Positions 1-5,486 are shown, numbered from the stretch's first letter. The stretch is DNA of 5,486 bases from Acidobacteriota bacterium (GCA_013696385.1 JACCYR010000431.1:1-5486), one strand, 5' to 3'. The notes: generated by a model not told the origin, from the letters alone. Numbers and translations: made by a program.

Positions 1-40
1 GAAAAAGAAAAAGCGGCGGAATATCAATTGTTCCGCCCGC
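1..40 (-). terminator. Intrinsic terminator of the dedA-like gene
   Basis: Read on the minus strand, a GC-rich stem begins 4 bases after the TGA stop of the DedA gene. Positions 31-40 (GCGGGCGGAA) pair with 13-21 (TTCCGCCGC), giving nine pairs with one bulged G around a 9-base loop. A T-rich run interrupted by one C follows (plus-strand positions 1-12 are GAAAAAGAAAAA). A stem plus U-tract directly after a stop codon is the standard Rho-independent layout. Confidence 0.8.
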
Positions 41-44
41 TAAA

Positions 45-899
45 TCAACTCTCGTCGGAGCAGATGATTCGATTATCATAAATTTTTCGGTCTTCGGTCT
101 TCGGTTTTCGGTATTCGGAAGACTGCAGCCCGCCCGCTATCGCAGACGGTTCTGACCTCTCCGCGTCGCCTTTCTCCCTTTCTCCTTTTTTCCCTTTCTC
201 CCCATCTTCTTTATTAGGCGAACCTGTTAAATGAAGCCGCTCGCCGAGGTCGTGCAGTTTTTCTTTGCCGACCTCTTCTATATTGTGTATTTTTTCTTCT
301 ATCCTATGAATCGTTTCCGGATTTACTTCCTCGACCTTTTCCGAAAGCCAGTAACGTTCAATCAAATAAAAAGCTATTATGCCGACCATCACGATAAAAA
401 ACAGCGCAATACCGATTTGCTTAAAATCGCCGATAATGCCGATTATCGCGCCGCTAAAGAAATAACCGACACCCGCCAACAGCAAAGCCCAAAGCGAACA
501 GCTAATAGCGTCGAGCAGCAAAAAGCGCGGAAAAGGCATTTTGCCGATGCCGTAAGAAAGACACATCGCCACCCGAATGCCATAGATGTATTTTGAAATA
601 ATAATGGCAAATCCACCGAACTTGTCAATCAGGTTTTCGATGCGCGGCTGCGCCATTTTGTAAAAACGATAATCCGCAACCGAATTACGAAAAGTCCGTC
701 CAATCGTATAACCGATGGTATCGCCAACCATACCGCCGAGCGTTCCGGCGAGAAAAACCTTCAAAAAACTGTATGGTCCGAAAAAACCGCCGTGTGCCAT
801 CGCGCCCGATAAAAGCAAAGTAATATCGCCTTCAACCGTGCAAAGTACAGACACCGCGTAAATGCCGTAAGTTTCGATTAGTTCTGATATATGTTCCAT
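45..899 (-). CDS. DedA-family (SNARE-associated/VTT domain) membrane protein
   Basis: This 284-residue inner-membrane protein belongs to the DedA/VTT family, whose members are implicated in lipid scrambling or undecaprenyl-phosphate recycling and in envelope and proton-motive-force homeostasis. Visible family features are an acidic residue in the first re-entrant region (TVEGDITLLLSGAMA, about 21-35), a glycine-rich segment ending in IGYTIGRTFRN (62-72, the usual F/Y-x-G-R site), and SKYIYGIRVAM (102-112), where the family carries its conserved arginine. Hydrophobic helices follow at about 125-150 and 151-180. Residues 185-224 are charged and probably helical. From about residue 230 the chain is low-complexity and encoded by DNA repeats, so the protein is about 60 residues longer than the usual 200-220. 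The ATG at 897-899 gives a normal family N-terminus, although no strong Shine-Dalgarno is visible. It is divergent from the next gene and appears monocistronic. Substrate cannot be told from sequence. Confidence 0.9.
   Translation of the reverse strand: MEHISELIETYGIYAVSVLCTVEGDITLLLSGAMAHGGFFGPYSFLKVFLAGTLGGMVGDTIGYTIGRTFRNSVADYRFYKMAQPRIENLIDKFGGFAIIISKYIYGIRVAMCLSYGIGKMPFPRFLLLDAISCSLWALLLAGVGYFFSGAIIGIIGDFKQIGIALFFIVMVGIIAFYLIERYWLSEKVEEVNPETIHRIEEKIHNIEEVGKEKLHDLGERLHLTGSPNKEDGEKGKKGEREKGDAERSEPSAIAGGLQSSEYRKPKTEDRKIYDNRIICSDES
84..118. repeat. Five 7-bp tandem repeats, consensus TNTTCGG
   Basis: Five uninterrupted heptamers (84-90, 91-97, 98-104, 105-111, 112-118) follow the pattern T(T/C/A)TTCGG and vary only at the second base. 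They lie inside the 3' end of the DedA reading frame and encode residues 261-271 in shifting frames, giving a polar KPKTEDRK-like stretch. Short heptamer arrays of this kind are usually intergenic, and their presence here suggests that the frame has run into intergenic repeat DNA. Confidence 0.85.
130..149. repeat. Imperfect REP-like palindrome
   Basis: CCGCCCGC (130-137), loop TATC, then GCAGACGG (142-149) form an eight-position stem with two mismatches. It lies between the 8-bp array and the 7-bp array inside the DedA tail, where it encodes SEPSAIAGG. The GC-rich palindrome next to simple repeats resembles REP-type intergenic elements. Membership of a multi-copy family cannot be shown from this window. 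Confidence 0.5.
170..201. repeat. Four 8-bp tandem repeats, CTTTCTCC
   Basis: Units at 170-177, 178-185 and 194-201 are identical CTTTCTCC; the third unit (186-193) is TTTTTTCC. Together they form a strand-biased polypyrimidine run. On the minus strand they encode the Gly/Glu/Lys-rich residues 233-244 of the DedA protein. Because the unit length is not a multiple of three, any gain or loss of a unit would shift the frame of the C-terminal tail. Confidence 0.85.
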
Positions 900-971
900 A
901 TGTGAAAGATTTTATTTCCAAGAAACAACTATCAAAGAGTAACTTTCAAAACTATTTGAGTCAAAGGAAAA

Positions 972-1000
972 TTTTCAACTTTGCAAAAAGCACATATAAC
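972..1000 (+). promoter_or_regulatory. Candidate sigma70 promoter for the secreted TPR-like gene
   Basis: TTTTCA (972-977, 4 of 6 bases of the -35 consensus) is separated by 17 bases from TATAAC (995-1000, 5 of 6 of the -10 consensus). This would start transcription near 1007, before the first possible start codon at 1017. The same intergenic region must hold a minus-strand promoter for DedA. The best match there, read on the minus strand, is TTGACT (964-959), 17 bases, TACTCT (941-936), but it is weak. Confidence 0.4.
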
Positions 1001-1016
1001 GAAAATAAATAATTGA

Positions 1017-1067
1017 ATGGAAAATCAAAAAAGTATTGACTTAGATACTGGTGAAAGAATAAGCTAA
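1017..1067 (+). CDS. Possible 16-codon leader ORF
   Basis: ATG at 1017 opens a short frame reading MENQKSIDLDTGERIS and stops at TAA 1065-1067. The final A of that stop is the first base of the next ATG, a TAATG overlap that can support translational coupling. There is no convincing Shine-Dalgarno before 1017 and no recognisable peptide motif, so it may simply be chance sequence upstream of the main gene. Confidence 0.2.
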   Translation: MENQKSIDLDTGERIS

Positions 1068-1804
1068 TGGCATTGAAAAAAGAGTTCAAGATTATTATTG
1101 GTTTTATTTTGCTTGTGTTTTTGCAAAGCGTCGTTGACATTTTAGCTCAGAATAAACAAACAGAACAGCCCAATGTGGAAGTTCGACCGTTTACTGATTT
1201 AACACTTGAGATTGTTTTGCCAGAACAAATATTGCTTTCGTTACAACCGATTCCGATTGTGATTAAACAAAGTAATAAAACTAATCAGCCAACGATGGGT
1301 TACAGGAAAATTCTTTTCGGTTTCACTCCTATTGGGATGTATGTTAGAAAGATTGGCGACAATGGAAGAGTAGCAATCGGCAATCAAAGTCCGTTAAGTA
1401 TCCTTGCGTATTTCATAAATACTCAAGTCGCGCCTGGAACCAGTTCGGAAACAAAAGGCTTGATAGCGATTGGCTTAAATAGGTATTTTCCCGAACCGGG
1501 AATTTATGAAATACGAGCCGCGCTTTCCAATGATGACGGAACGCAGCTTATAGAATCAAATAAAGTAAGCATCGAAATAAAAATGCCAACGGGTGCAAAT
1601 TTGGCTGCATATAATTTGATAAAAAACAGTTCACTACAGGATTATATGTTTAGCGGGATGAGATTTAACCAAGCAGAGGACATTCTAAATACGATAACCC
1701 TAATGCATCCGAATACTCCTTATGGAAAACAAAGTGCTTTCTTGCTCGGTGAATCATATTTTGACCTAAAGCGATACCCGCAGGCACTAAGCAATTTAAA
1801 CTAA
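1067..1804 (+). CDS. Secreted beta-sandwich/TPR-like protein, C-terminally truncated by a frameshift
   Basis: I do not recognise a named family for this protein. As it now reads it has 245 residues: a basic, hydrophobic N-terminus (residues 3-27, IIIGFILLVFL core) that looks like a Sec signal peptide or anchor, and a strand-rich region (about 40-172) ending in FPEPGIYEIRAAL and ESNKVSIEI, a pattern typical of extracellular Ig-like sandwiches. Helices follow at about 178-240; SAFLLGESYFDLKRYPQAL resembles a TPR hairpin. Translation ends abruptly after LSNLN because a 14-bp tandem duplication shifts the frame. Removing one copy gives a 276-codon frame (275 residues) that completes the helical hairpin and stops at 1906-1908. 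The ATG at 1067 is preceded by GGTGAAAG about 9 bases upstream. The gene is visibly more AT-rich than the act genes, which may indicate transfer or weak selection. A periplasmic scaffold or binding role is only a guess. Confidence 0.6.
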   Translation: MALKKEFKIIIGFILLVFLQSVVDILAQNKQTEQPNVEVRPFTDLTLEIVLPEQILLSLQPIPIVIKQSNKTNQPTMGYRKILFGFTPIGMYVRKIGDNGRVAIGNQSPLSILAYFINTQVAPGTSSETKGLIAIGLNRYFPEPGIYEIRAALSNDDGTQLIESNKVSIEIKMPTGANLAAYNLIKNSSLQDYMFSGMRFNQAEDILNTITLMHPNTPYGKQSAFLLGESYFDLKRYPQALSNLN

Positions 1805-1813
1805 GCAATTTAA
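1786..1813. repeat. Perfect 14-bp tandem duplication causing a frameshift
   Basis: ACTAAGCAATTTAA occurs at 1786-1799 and again, without any spacer, at 1800-1813. Fourteen is not a multiple of three, and the junction creates AAC TAA in the reading frame of the upstream gene. With a single copy, the frame reads straight through into an additional 34 sense codons. The perfect identity of the copies suggests a recent replication-slippage event or, less likely, an assembly artefact. Confidence 0.95.
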
Positions 1814-1908
1814 TAAGATTGGAAAACGATAGAGATTTTATTTTTGCTGATAAGGTAAGAAATTACTTAGCGGAAATCCGCCGATTGCCGTTGGGTCAAC
1901 AGCAGTAA
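1814..1908 (+). pseudogene. Detached C-terminal end of the secreted TPR-like gene
   Basis: In the frame restored by removing one 14-bp copy, this stretch encodes IRLENDRDFIFADKVRNY, then LAEIRRLPLGQQQ and a TAA stop at 1906-1908. It looks like the second helix of the TPR-like hairpin plus a following helix. It has no start codon or ribosome binding site of its own, so it is probably not translated unless the frame is corrected by slippage. The terminator lies about 40 bases further on, as expected for the original gene end. Confidence 0.7.
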
Positions 1909-1950
1909 AATAGATACTTTCAAACCAATAATTTAACAAGCAAAAACATC

Positions 1951-2000
1951 GAAAGGCTATTTGTTTGGTAGAAAAAGCTATCAAACCAAATAGCTTTTTC
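1951..2000 (+). terminator. Strong intrinsic terminator, likely bidirectional
   Basis: The left arm (1956-1971, GCTATTTGTTTGGTAG) pairs with 1978-1994 to form 16 pairs, including one G-U, with a single bulged C, around the loop AAAAAG. The stem is extended outward by A/T pairs and followed by TTTTTC and TTTG. The A-rich left flank could provide a U-tract on the opposite strand, but no convergent gene needs it. It separates the secreted-protein gene from the promoter of the ROK gene. Confidence 0.85.
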
Positions 2001-2047
2001 TTTGTAAAAAGTATTTAAAGCCATTCAAAAAGATATTGCTGCCTCGT

Positions 2048-2076
2048 TTGACAGTTTTAAGAGGAGTGTCTAAAAT
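2048..2076 (+). promoter_or_regulatory. Near-consensus sigma70 promoter for the ROK gene
   Basis: TTGACA (2048-2053) matches the -35 consensus exactly. It is followed after the optimal 17 bases by TAAAAT (2071-2076), 5 of 6 of the -10 consensus. The predicted transcript begins near 2083, leaving about 43 untranslated bases before the ATG at 2126. Because the promoter lies inside the open frame that extends upstream to 2036, it argues that this extension is not coding. Confidence 0.75.
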
Positions 2077-2125
2077 CGCGTTAGTTTCTCAGCTAAATAA
2101 TAACAGAGTAAGGTTTTATAAAGTG

Positions 2126-3049
2126 ATGAGCGAAAGCACTGTGAACATCGAAAAACTTATCGGCGTTGAAGTTTCCAATTCTGCTCTGAAAGCCGTCTGC
2201 ATAAATAGAAACGGTGTTTTGACGGATGTTTATCAAGTTGCGACGGACAAAAATCAAGAAACTTTTGCTCAACTCGTCAATTTTATCAATCAATTAAAGA
2301 GTAAATTTGGCGGTTTTGACAAAATCGGGATTGCCGTGCCGGGACTTGTTCACGCGCAGACAAAACGAGTTGCTTTTTCAACTTTTATTCCCGAACACGA
2401 GCAAATTGATTTTTTAACCGAACTGGAAACTGCTACCGGATTGAAAATTACGATTGAAAACGATGCCAACGCCGCCGCTTACGGCGAATTTCTGCAAGGT
2501 GCGGGGCGCGATTCAAAAAGTATGTTTTACGCGACGCTCGGCACAGGCATCGGCGGAGCATTGATTTTAAACGGCAAAATCTGGCGCGGCGCGTCCGGTT
2601 TCGCCGGTGAATTCGGACATATCGCCATTAATTCGGACGGAGTAAAACTTGAAGATGTTGCCTCTACCGCCAATATCGTCCGGCGCACGCGAAGCCGTTT
2701 TCATCAAGACCAAACTTCCTCGTTAAGCAAATTAACTGAAGAGGAGATTAGGTTGTCGAATGTCGTGCGGGCGGCGCAAAAAGAGGACGATTTTGCCCAA
2801 ATGATGCTCGAAAGAACGGGAACATATATCGGCACGGCACTTGCCGGAGTTATCAACTTACTCAACATTGAAAAAATTGTCGTCGGCGGCGAGATTTTGC
2901 AAGCCGGACATTTGGTTTTAGACGCAATTATTCAACGTGCACGGGAACTTGCTTTTGCGCCGTCGTTTGAAGCAACCGAAATTGTCGAAGGCGAACTTGG
3001 TGAAAATGCCGCCGCTGTCGGTGTCGCTTTGCTTTTGGTCGAGCCGTAA
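2126..3049 (+). CDS. ROK-family sugar kinase-like protein with degenerate motifs
   Basis: The protein has 307 residues and the ROK (repressor, ORF, kinase) fold; without an N-terminal helix-turn-helix it resembles cytosolic glucokinase or N-acetylhexosamine kinase enzymes rather than repressors. Seen are KIGIAVPGLV (66-75), ENDANAAAYGE (111-121) with the expected catalytic Asp113, LGTGIGG (138-144) for phosphate binding, GFAGEFGH (158-165) with the sugar-contacting Glu162 and His165, and VVGGEI (252-257). Two things are odd. The N-terminal nucleotide loop reads GVEVSNSALK where ROK kinases have G-x-D-x-G-G-T-K, and the C-x-C-G-x-x-G-C zinc loop expected after His165 is absent, with only a short NSDGVKLED linker before VASTANI. 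Activity may therefore be altered or lost. The frame is open back to a TTG at 2036, but the sigma70 promoter at 2048-2076 favours the ATG at 2126, preceded by GTAAGG 12 bases upstream. Substrate is not determined. Confidence 0.85.
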   Translation: MSESTVNIEKLIGVEVSNSALKAVCINRNGVLTDVYQVATDKNQETFAQLVNFINQLKSKFGGFDKIGIAVPGLVHAQTKRVAFSTFIPEHEQIDFLTELETATGLKITIENDANAAAYGEFLQGAGRDSKSMFYATLGTGIGGALILNGKIWRGASGFAGEFGHIAINSDGVKLEDVASTANIVRRTRSRFHQDQTSSLSKLTEEEIRLSNVVRAAQKEDDFAQMMLERTGTYIGTALAGVINLLNIEKIVVGGEILQAGHLVLDAIIQRARELAFAPSFEATEIVEGELGENAAAVGVALLLVEP

Positions 3050-3138
3050 TAATGCAAAAATTGGAAAGTTTAATCAGCGTTATCAGTTAAACTTATTTAG
3101 TGAAAACTTGCACAAAGTCTGTAAAAAATTTATTTTTA

Positions 3139-3147
3139 TGGTAGAAT
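3139..3147 (+). promoter_or_regulatory. Candidate extended -10 promoter for the act operon
   Basis: TGGTAGAAT combines the TGn extension with TAGAAT, 5 of 6 of the -10 consensus, and would start transcription near 3154, about 140 bases before actA. A second -10-like box, TATAAAT (3268-3274), sits closer to the gene but has no acceptable -35 at 16-18 bases. I cannot decide which of them is used. Confidence 0.35.
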
Positions 3148-3153
3148 TTGCGG

Positions 3154-3249
3154 AATTTGTGAGATTCTGTAAAATCAATTTTAGGTTTTACAAGAAGTCT
3201 TAATAAATAAAAAACTTGAGTTTATTAAATTTACCTTAAATTTGTGAGA
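3154..3249. repeat. Pair of 11-bp direct repeats upstream of actA
   Basis: AATTTGTGAGA occurs at 3154-3164 and 3239-3249. The copies are followed by TTC and ATTC, so the similarity extends a little further. Their starts are 85 bases apart, close to eight helical turns. One lies at the predicted start of the distal promoter, the other 45-55 bases before the actA start. They could be binding sites for a regulator of the respiratory operon, but no regulator is identified. Confidence 0.4.
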
Positions 3250-3293
3250 ATTCAGGACTCGGCAAACTATAAATTGTGGGCAAGAGATAAAAA

Positions 3294-3953
3294 ATGGCAC
3301 AGATATTTCATCGCGCAGCAAACAATGTTGCGAAAATAAGTATAGTCGTTGCAATACTTCTCGGAGGCGTAGCGTTTTTTGTTTATACGCAGATTGCACG
3401 TTCTTCTTATCTGACCGGACGTTACACGGAAAGGCAGCAGCCCATCCAGTTCAGCCATAAACACCATGCGGGCGACGACGGCATTGATTGCCGCTATTGT
3501 CATACATCGGTTGAAACTTCGTATTCGGCAGGAATTCCGCCGACGCAGACTTGTATGAACTGCCACAGCCAGATTTGGTCGGACAGCCCGTATCTTGAAC
3601 CGGTTCGTGAAAGTTATCGAACAAATAAGCCGATTGAATGGGTAAGAGTTCACGATTTGCCCGAATATGCGTATTTCAATCACAGCATTCACGTTGCCAA
3701 AGGTGTCGGCTGCTCGACCTGTCACGGGCAGATTGACACGATGCCTTCCGTCTTTCAGGTTAATACTCTACAGATGGAATGGTGTTTAGCATGCCATCGC
3801 GAGCCGGAAAAATATATCCGTCCGAAATCGGAAATTTACAATATGAATTGGAATCCCGACGATTTAACGACGGACGAGAGACATCAATTGTGGACGGATT
3901 ACAAAATCCGCAGCAGAGAATTGTTGACGAGTTGTTCGACTTGTCACAGATAA
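3294..3953 (+). CDS. actA: Alternative complex III pentaheme cytochrome c subunit ActA
   Basis: ActA is the multiheme cytochrome of alternative complex III, a quinol oxidase that substitutes for cytochrome bc1. It sits on the periplasmic side and relays electrons towards a soluble carrier or terminal oxidase. The 219-residue product has one N-terminal membrane segment (about 14-33) and five C-x-x-C-H heme c sites: CRYCH (66-70), CMNCH (87-91), CSTCH (140-144), CLACH (164-168) and CSTCH (214-218). The five-heme count, the AGIPPTQTCMNCH segment and the actB gene downstream identify it as ActA. The protein ends one residue after the last heme histidine. Isolated His residues such as those in SHKHH (54-58) and NHSIH (129-133) are possible distal heme ligands. 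The ATG follows a weak AAGAG site. It is the first gene of the act operon here, preceded by a 244-bp gap. Confidence 0.93.
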   Translation: MAQIFHRAANNVAKISIVVAILLGGVAFFVYTQIARSSYLTGRYTERQQPIQFSHKHHAGDDGIDCRYCHTSVETSYSAGIPPTQTCMNCHSQIWSDSPYLEPVRESYRTNKPIEWVRVHDLPEYAYFNHSIHVAKGVGCSTCHGQIDTMPSVFQVNTLQMEWCLACHREPEKYIRPKSEIYNMNWNPDDLTTDERHQLWTDYKIRSRELLTSCSTCHR

Positions 3954-3994
3954 TTCCAGATTCCAAATTAGAAGATAAATCTGGAATTTGGAAT
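3952..3994 (+). promoter_or_regulatory. Two mutually exclusive hairpins between actA and actB
   Basis: Segment A1 (3953-3962, ATTCCAGATT) pairs with B1 (3978-3987, AATCTGGAAT). Segment A2 (3960-3969, ATTCCAAATT) pairs with B2 (3985-3994, AATTTGGAAT). Each is a perfect 10-bp stem, and A1:B1 gains an eleventh pair (3952:3988). The order A1-A2-B1-B2 means both cannot form as a simple nested structure. Units recur every 7 bases (TTCCAGA, TTCCAAA and their complements). No U-tract follows, so it is not a plain terminator; it may tune the actA:actB ratio or be a repeat insertion. Confidence 0.55.
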
Positions 3995-4019
3995 TATAAA
4001 TTAAGGAATCAAAAATAAA

Positions 4020-5486
4020 ATGCCCAGCAAAGACAGCAAAACTAACTTTGCATTACTGCGAGATAAAATTCTCCAAAAGAGCGGAAAAGATTATTGGCGG
4101 AGCGTCGAAGAATTTGCTGATGCGCCGGAATTTGAAGAATTCATCAAGCACGAATATCCAAGCCAAGCCGAAGAATGGGAAGACGGTTTGAGCCGCCGCA
4201 ACTTTATAAAAGTGATGGGCGCGTCTTTAGCATTTGCCGGATTGAGCGGCTGCGTGATTCAACCGGCGGAAAAAATCGTGCCGTATGTTCGCCAGCCCGA
4301 AGGAATCGTGCCGGGAAAAGCTTTGTATTTTGCAACGGCGATGTCGCTCGGCGGCATTGCGACGGGACTTCTTGCCAAATCAAACGAAGGTCGTCCGACT
4401 AAAATCGAAGGTAATCCCGAACATCCGGGAAGTTTGGGCGCAACTGATGTTTTCGCGCAAGCCTCGCTTTTGCAGATGTATGACCCGGATCGTTCGCAAG
4501 AAACTCTTTATCGCGGAAATCCGACAACCTGGCAAAATTTTATGACCGCTATTCGCGCCGCGATTGATGAGAATCGTGCGGACGGCGGCGCAGGTATTCG
4601 ATTTTTAACCGAAACTGTTACTTCGCCGACACTTATTAGTCAATTCAAGCAAATTCTTATCGAACTTCCGAATGCCAGATTATATCAATATCAGCCGGTC
4701 AACACCGATAATGCAATGGCTGGCGCACAGATGGCTTTTGGTTCGCCCGCTCACACAGTTTATAAATTTGACCAAGCCGACCGGGTTTTGTCGCTCGATG
4801 CCGATATATTTTCGGGTTTTAATGTTCGCTATATCAAAGATTACACCAAAGCCCGTGCTTTTTCCGAAGAAAAGAAAGATATAAACAGGCTTTACGTCGT
4901 CGAAACGACAATGAGTTTAACGGGTGCGAAATCCGACCACCGTTTGCCGGTTAAACCGAGTCAGATGCCGGAAATTGCCAAAGCGATGGCGGCGGCTCTG
5001 GGAGTTTCGGGCGCAAATCCGTCAATCGCTGGTTTTACGCCGAAAACCGTGCAGTGGATTGACACGATGGCGAAAGATTTGCTCGAACACAGAGGCAGGT
5101 CAATCGTCGTTGCAGGCGATAATCAACCGCCGGTTGTTCACGCGCTGGCTCACGCAATAAATTCCGCGCTCGGAAATGTCGGGCAGACGGTTGTTTATAC
5201 AGAACCGCTGCATCCGAATGCAGAAATGCTCCAAGTTGAAAATTTGCGCCAACTGATTAGTGAAATTGACGGCGGCGCGGTGAAAATGCTTGTCATTTTG
5301 GGCGCGAATCCGGTTTATAACACGCCCTCCGATTTGAAATTGAATCTAGAGAGAATGAATAAAATTCCGCTTCGCGTTCACGTCGGAATGTATGGCGACG
5401 AAACCGCCGAACTTTGTCATTGGCACGTTTCGGAAAAACATTATCTTGAAATGTGGGGCGACACACGCGCCTACGATGGCACGGTT
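4020..5486 (+). CDS. actB: Alternative complex III iron-sulfur/molybdopterin-type subunit ActB (5' part)
   Basis: ActB is the large periplasmic subunit of alternative complex III; it combines a molybdopterin-oxidoreductase-like domain, which in this complex carries no molybdenum cofactor, with a ferredoxin-like domain holding iron-sulfur clusters. The frame is open from ATG 4020 to the window end, giving 489 codons of an expected ~1000, so the iron-sulfur half lies beyond the edge. The N-terminus is the extended Tat domain typical of the family (DYWRSVEEFADAPEF, 24-38; SRRNFIKVMG, 58-67, twin arginines 59-60), then a short hydrophobic core ending in the lipobox AGLSGC with Cys78. This indicates export as a folded protein and probable lipid anchoring. 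GRPTKIEGNPEHPGSLGATD and QASLLQMYDPDRSQ follow as in ActB and related molybdopterin-type subunits. AAGGA lies 12 bases before the ATG. It is probably co-transcribed with actA, 66 bases upstream. Confidence 0.92.
   Translation, partial: MPSKDSKTNFALLRDKILQKSGKDYWRSVEEFADAPEFEEFIKHEYPSQAEEWEDGLSRRNFIKVMGASLAFAGLSGCVIQPAEKIVPYVRQPEGIVPGKALYFATAMSLGGIATGLLAKSNEGRPTKIEGNPEHPGSLGATDVFAQASLLQMYDPDRSQETLYRGNPTTWQNFMTAIRAAIDENRADGGAGIRFLTETVTSPTLISQFKQILIELPNARLYQYQPVNTDNAMAGAQMAFGSPAHTVYKFDQADRVLSLDADIFSGFNVRYIKDYTKARAFSEEKKDINRLYVVETTMSLTGAKSDHRLPVKPSQMPEIAKAMAAALGVSGANPSIAGFTPKTVQWIDTMAKDLLEHRGRSIVVAGDNQPPVVHALAHAINSALGNVGQTVVYTEPLHPNAEMLQVENLRQLISEIDGGAVKMLVILGANPVYNTPSDLKLNLERMNKIPLRVHVGMYGDETAELCHWHVSEKHYLEMWGDTRAYDGTV

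Noticed and set aside
84..201. CRISPR array in the repeat-rich DedA tail
   Set aside because: The repeats are 7-8 bp, contiguous and without spacers, unlike CRISPR repeats.
231..596. Plus-strand 121-codon frame opposite the DedA gene
   Set aside because: It lies wholly antisense to a well-supported membrane protein gene and has no recognisable domain; it is a shadow frame.
909..935. Minus-strand TTGATA-N15-TAAAAT as the DedA promoter
   Set aside because: The boxes are good but the 15-base spacer is short and the transcript would begin only a few bases before the ATG; it could not be preferred over other weak candidates.
3066..3094. Inverted repeat AAGTTTAA/TTAAACTT after the ROK gene as a terminator
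   Set aside because: The 8-bp stem is almost all A/T with a 13-base loop and has no following U-tract, so it would be very weak.
3168..3192. TGTAAAA/TTTTACA inverted repeat as an operator or terminator
   Set aside because: Seven A/T-rich pairs with an 11-base loop in an AT-rich gap are expected by chance; no matching second site was found.
3267..3725. Minus-strand 152-codon frame opposite actA
   Set aside because: ActA is certain from its five heme motifs; the antisense frame shows no family features.

Overview
The window comes from a bacterium of moderate to low GC. The pentaheme cytochrome ActA followed by ActB points to a phylum that uses alternative complex III (ACIII) in its respiratory chain. 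Codon usage, spacing and the abundance of short intergenic repeats suggest Acidobacteriota, perhaps Blastocatellia. That placement is an inference; Bacteroidota and other ACIII carriers are not excluded.

Layout. (1) Positions 1-899, minus strand: a DedA-family membrane protein followed by an intrinsic terminator (1-40). Its last ~50 codons are made of short tandem repeats and an imperfect palindrome rather than family sequence. (2) 900-1066: an intergenic region with a candidate plus-strand promoter and a 16-codon ORF that overlaps the next start by one base. (3) 1067-1908: an AT-rich gene for a secreted protein with a predicted beta-sandwich and a TPR-like end. A perfect 14-bp tandem duplication (1786-1813) shifts the frame, so translation stops at 1804; the original C-terminus can still be read up to 1908. 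(4) 1951-2000: a strong stem-loop terminator. (5) 2048-2076: a near-consensus sigma70 promoter driving a ROK-family sugar-kinase-like gene whose real start is 2126. This protein lacks the ROK zinc motif and has a degenerate phosphate-1 loop. (6) 3050-3293: AT-rich regulatory space with an extended -10 candidate and an 11-bp direct repeat. (7) 3294 to the window end: actA, then a 66-bp spacer with two competing hairpins built from 7-bp units, then the first 489 codons of actB.

How the genes work together. Only actA and actB form a clear functional unit. ACIII oxidises quinol and passes electrons through the ActA hemes and the ActB iron-sulfur clusters to a periplasmic acceptor or terminal oxidase; actC to actF would be expected beyond the right edge. 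DedA, the secreted protein and the ROK protein appear to be separate transcription units with no visible functional link to each other. I did not find a new defence, mobile or RNA system. The most unusual signals are the 14-bp duplication that breaks a reading frame, the repeat-built DedA tail, and the paired heptamer hairpins between actA and actB.
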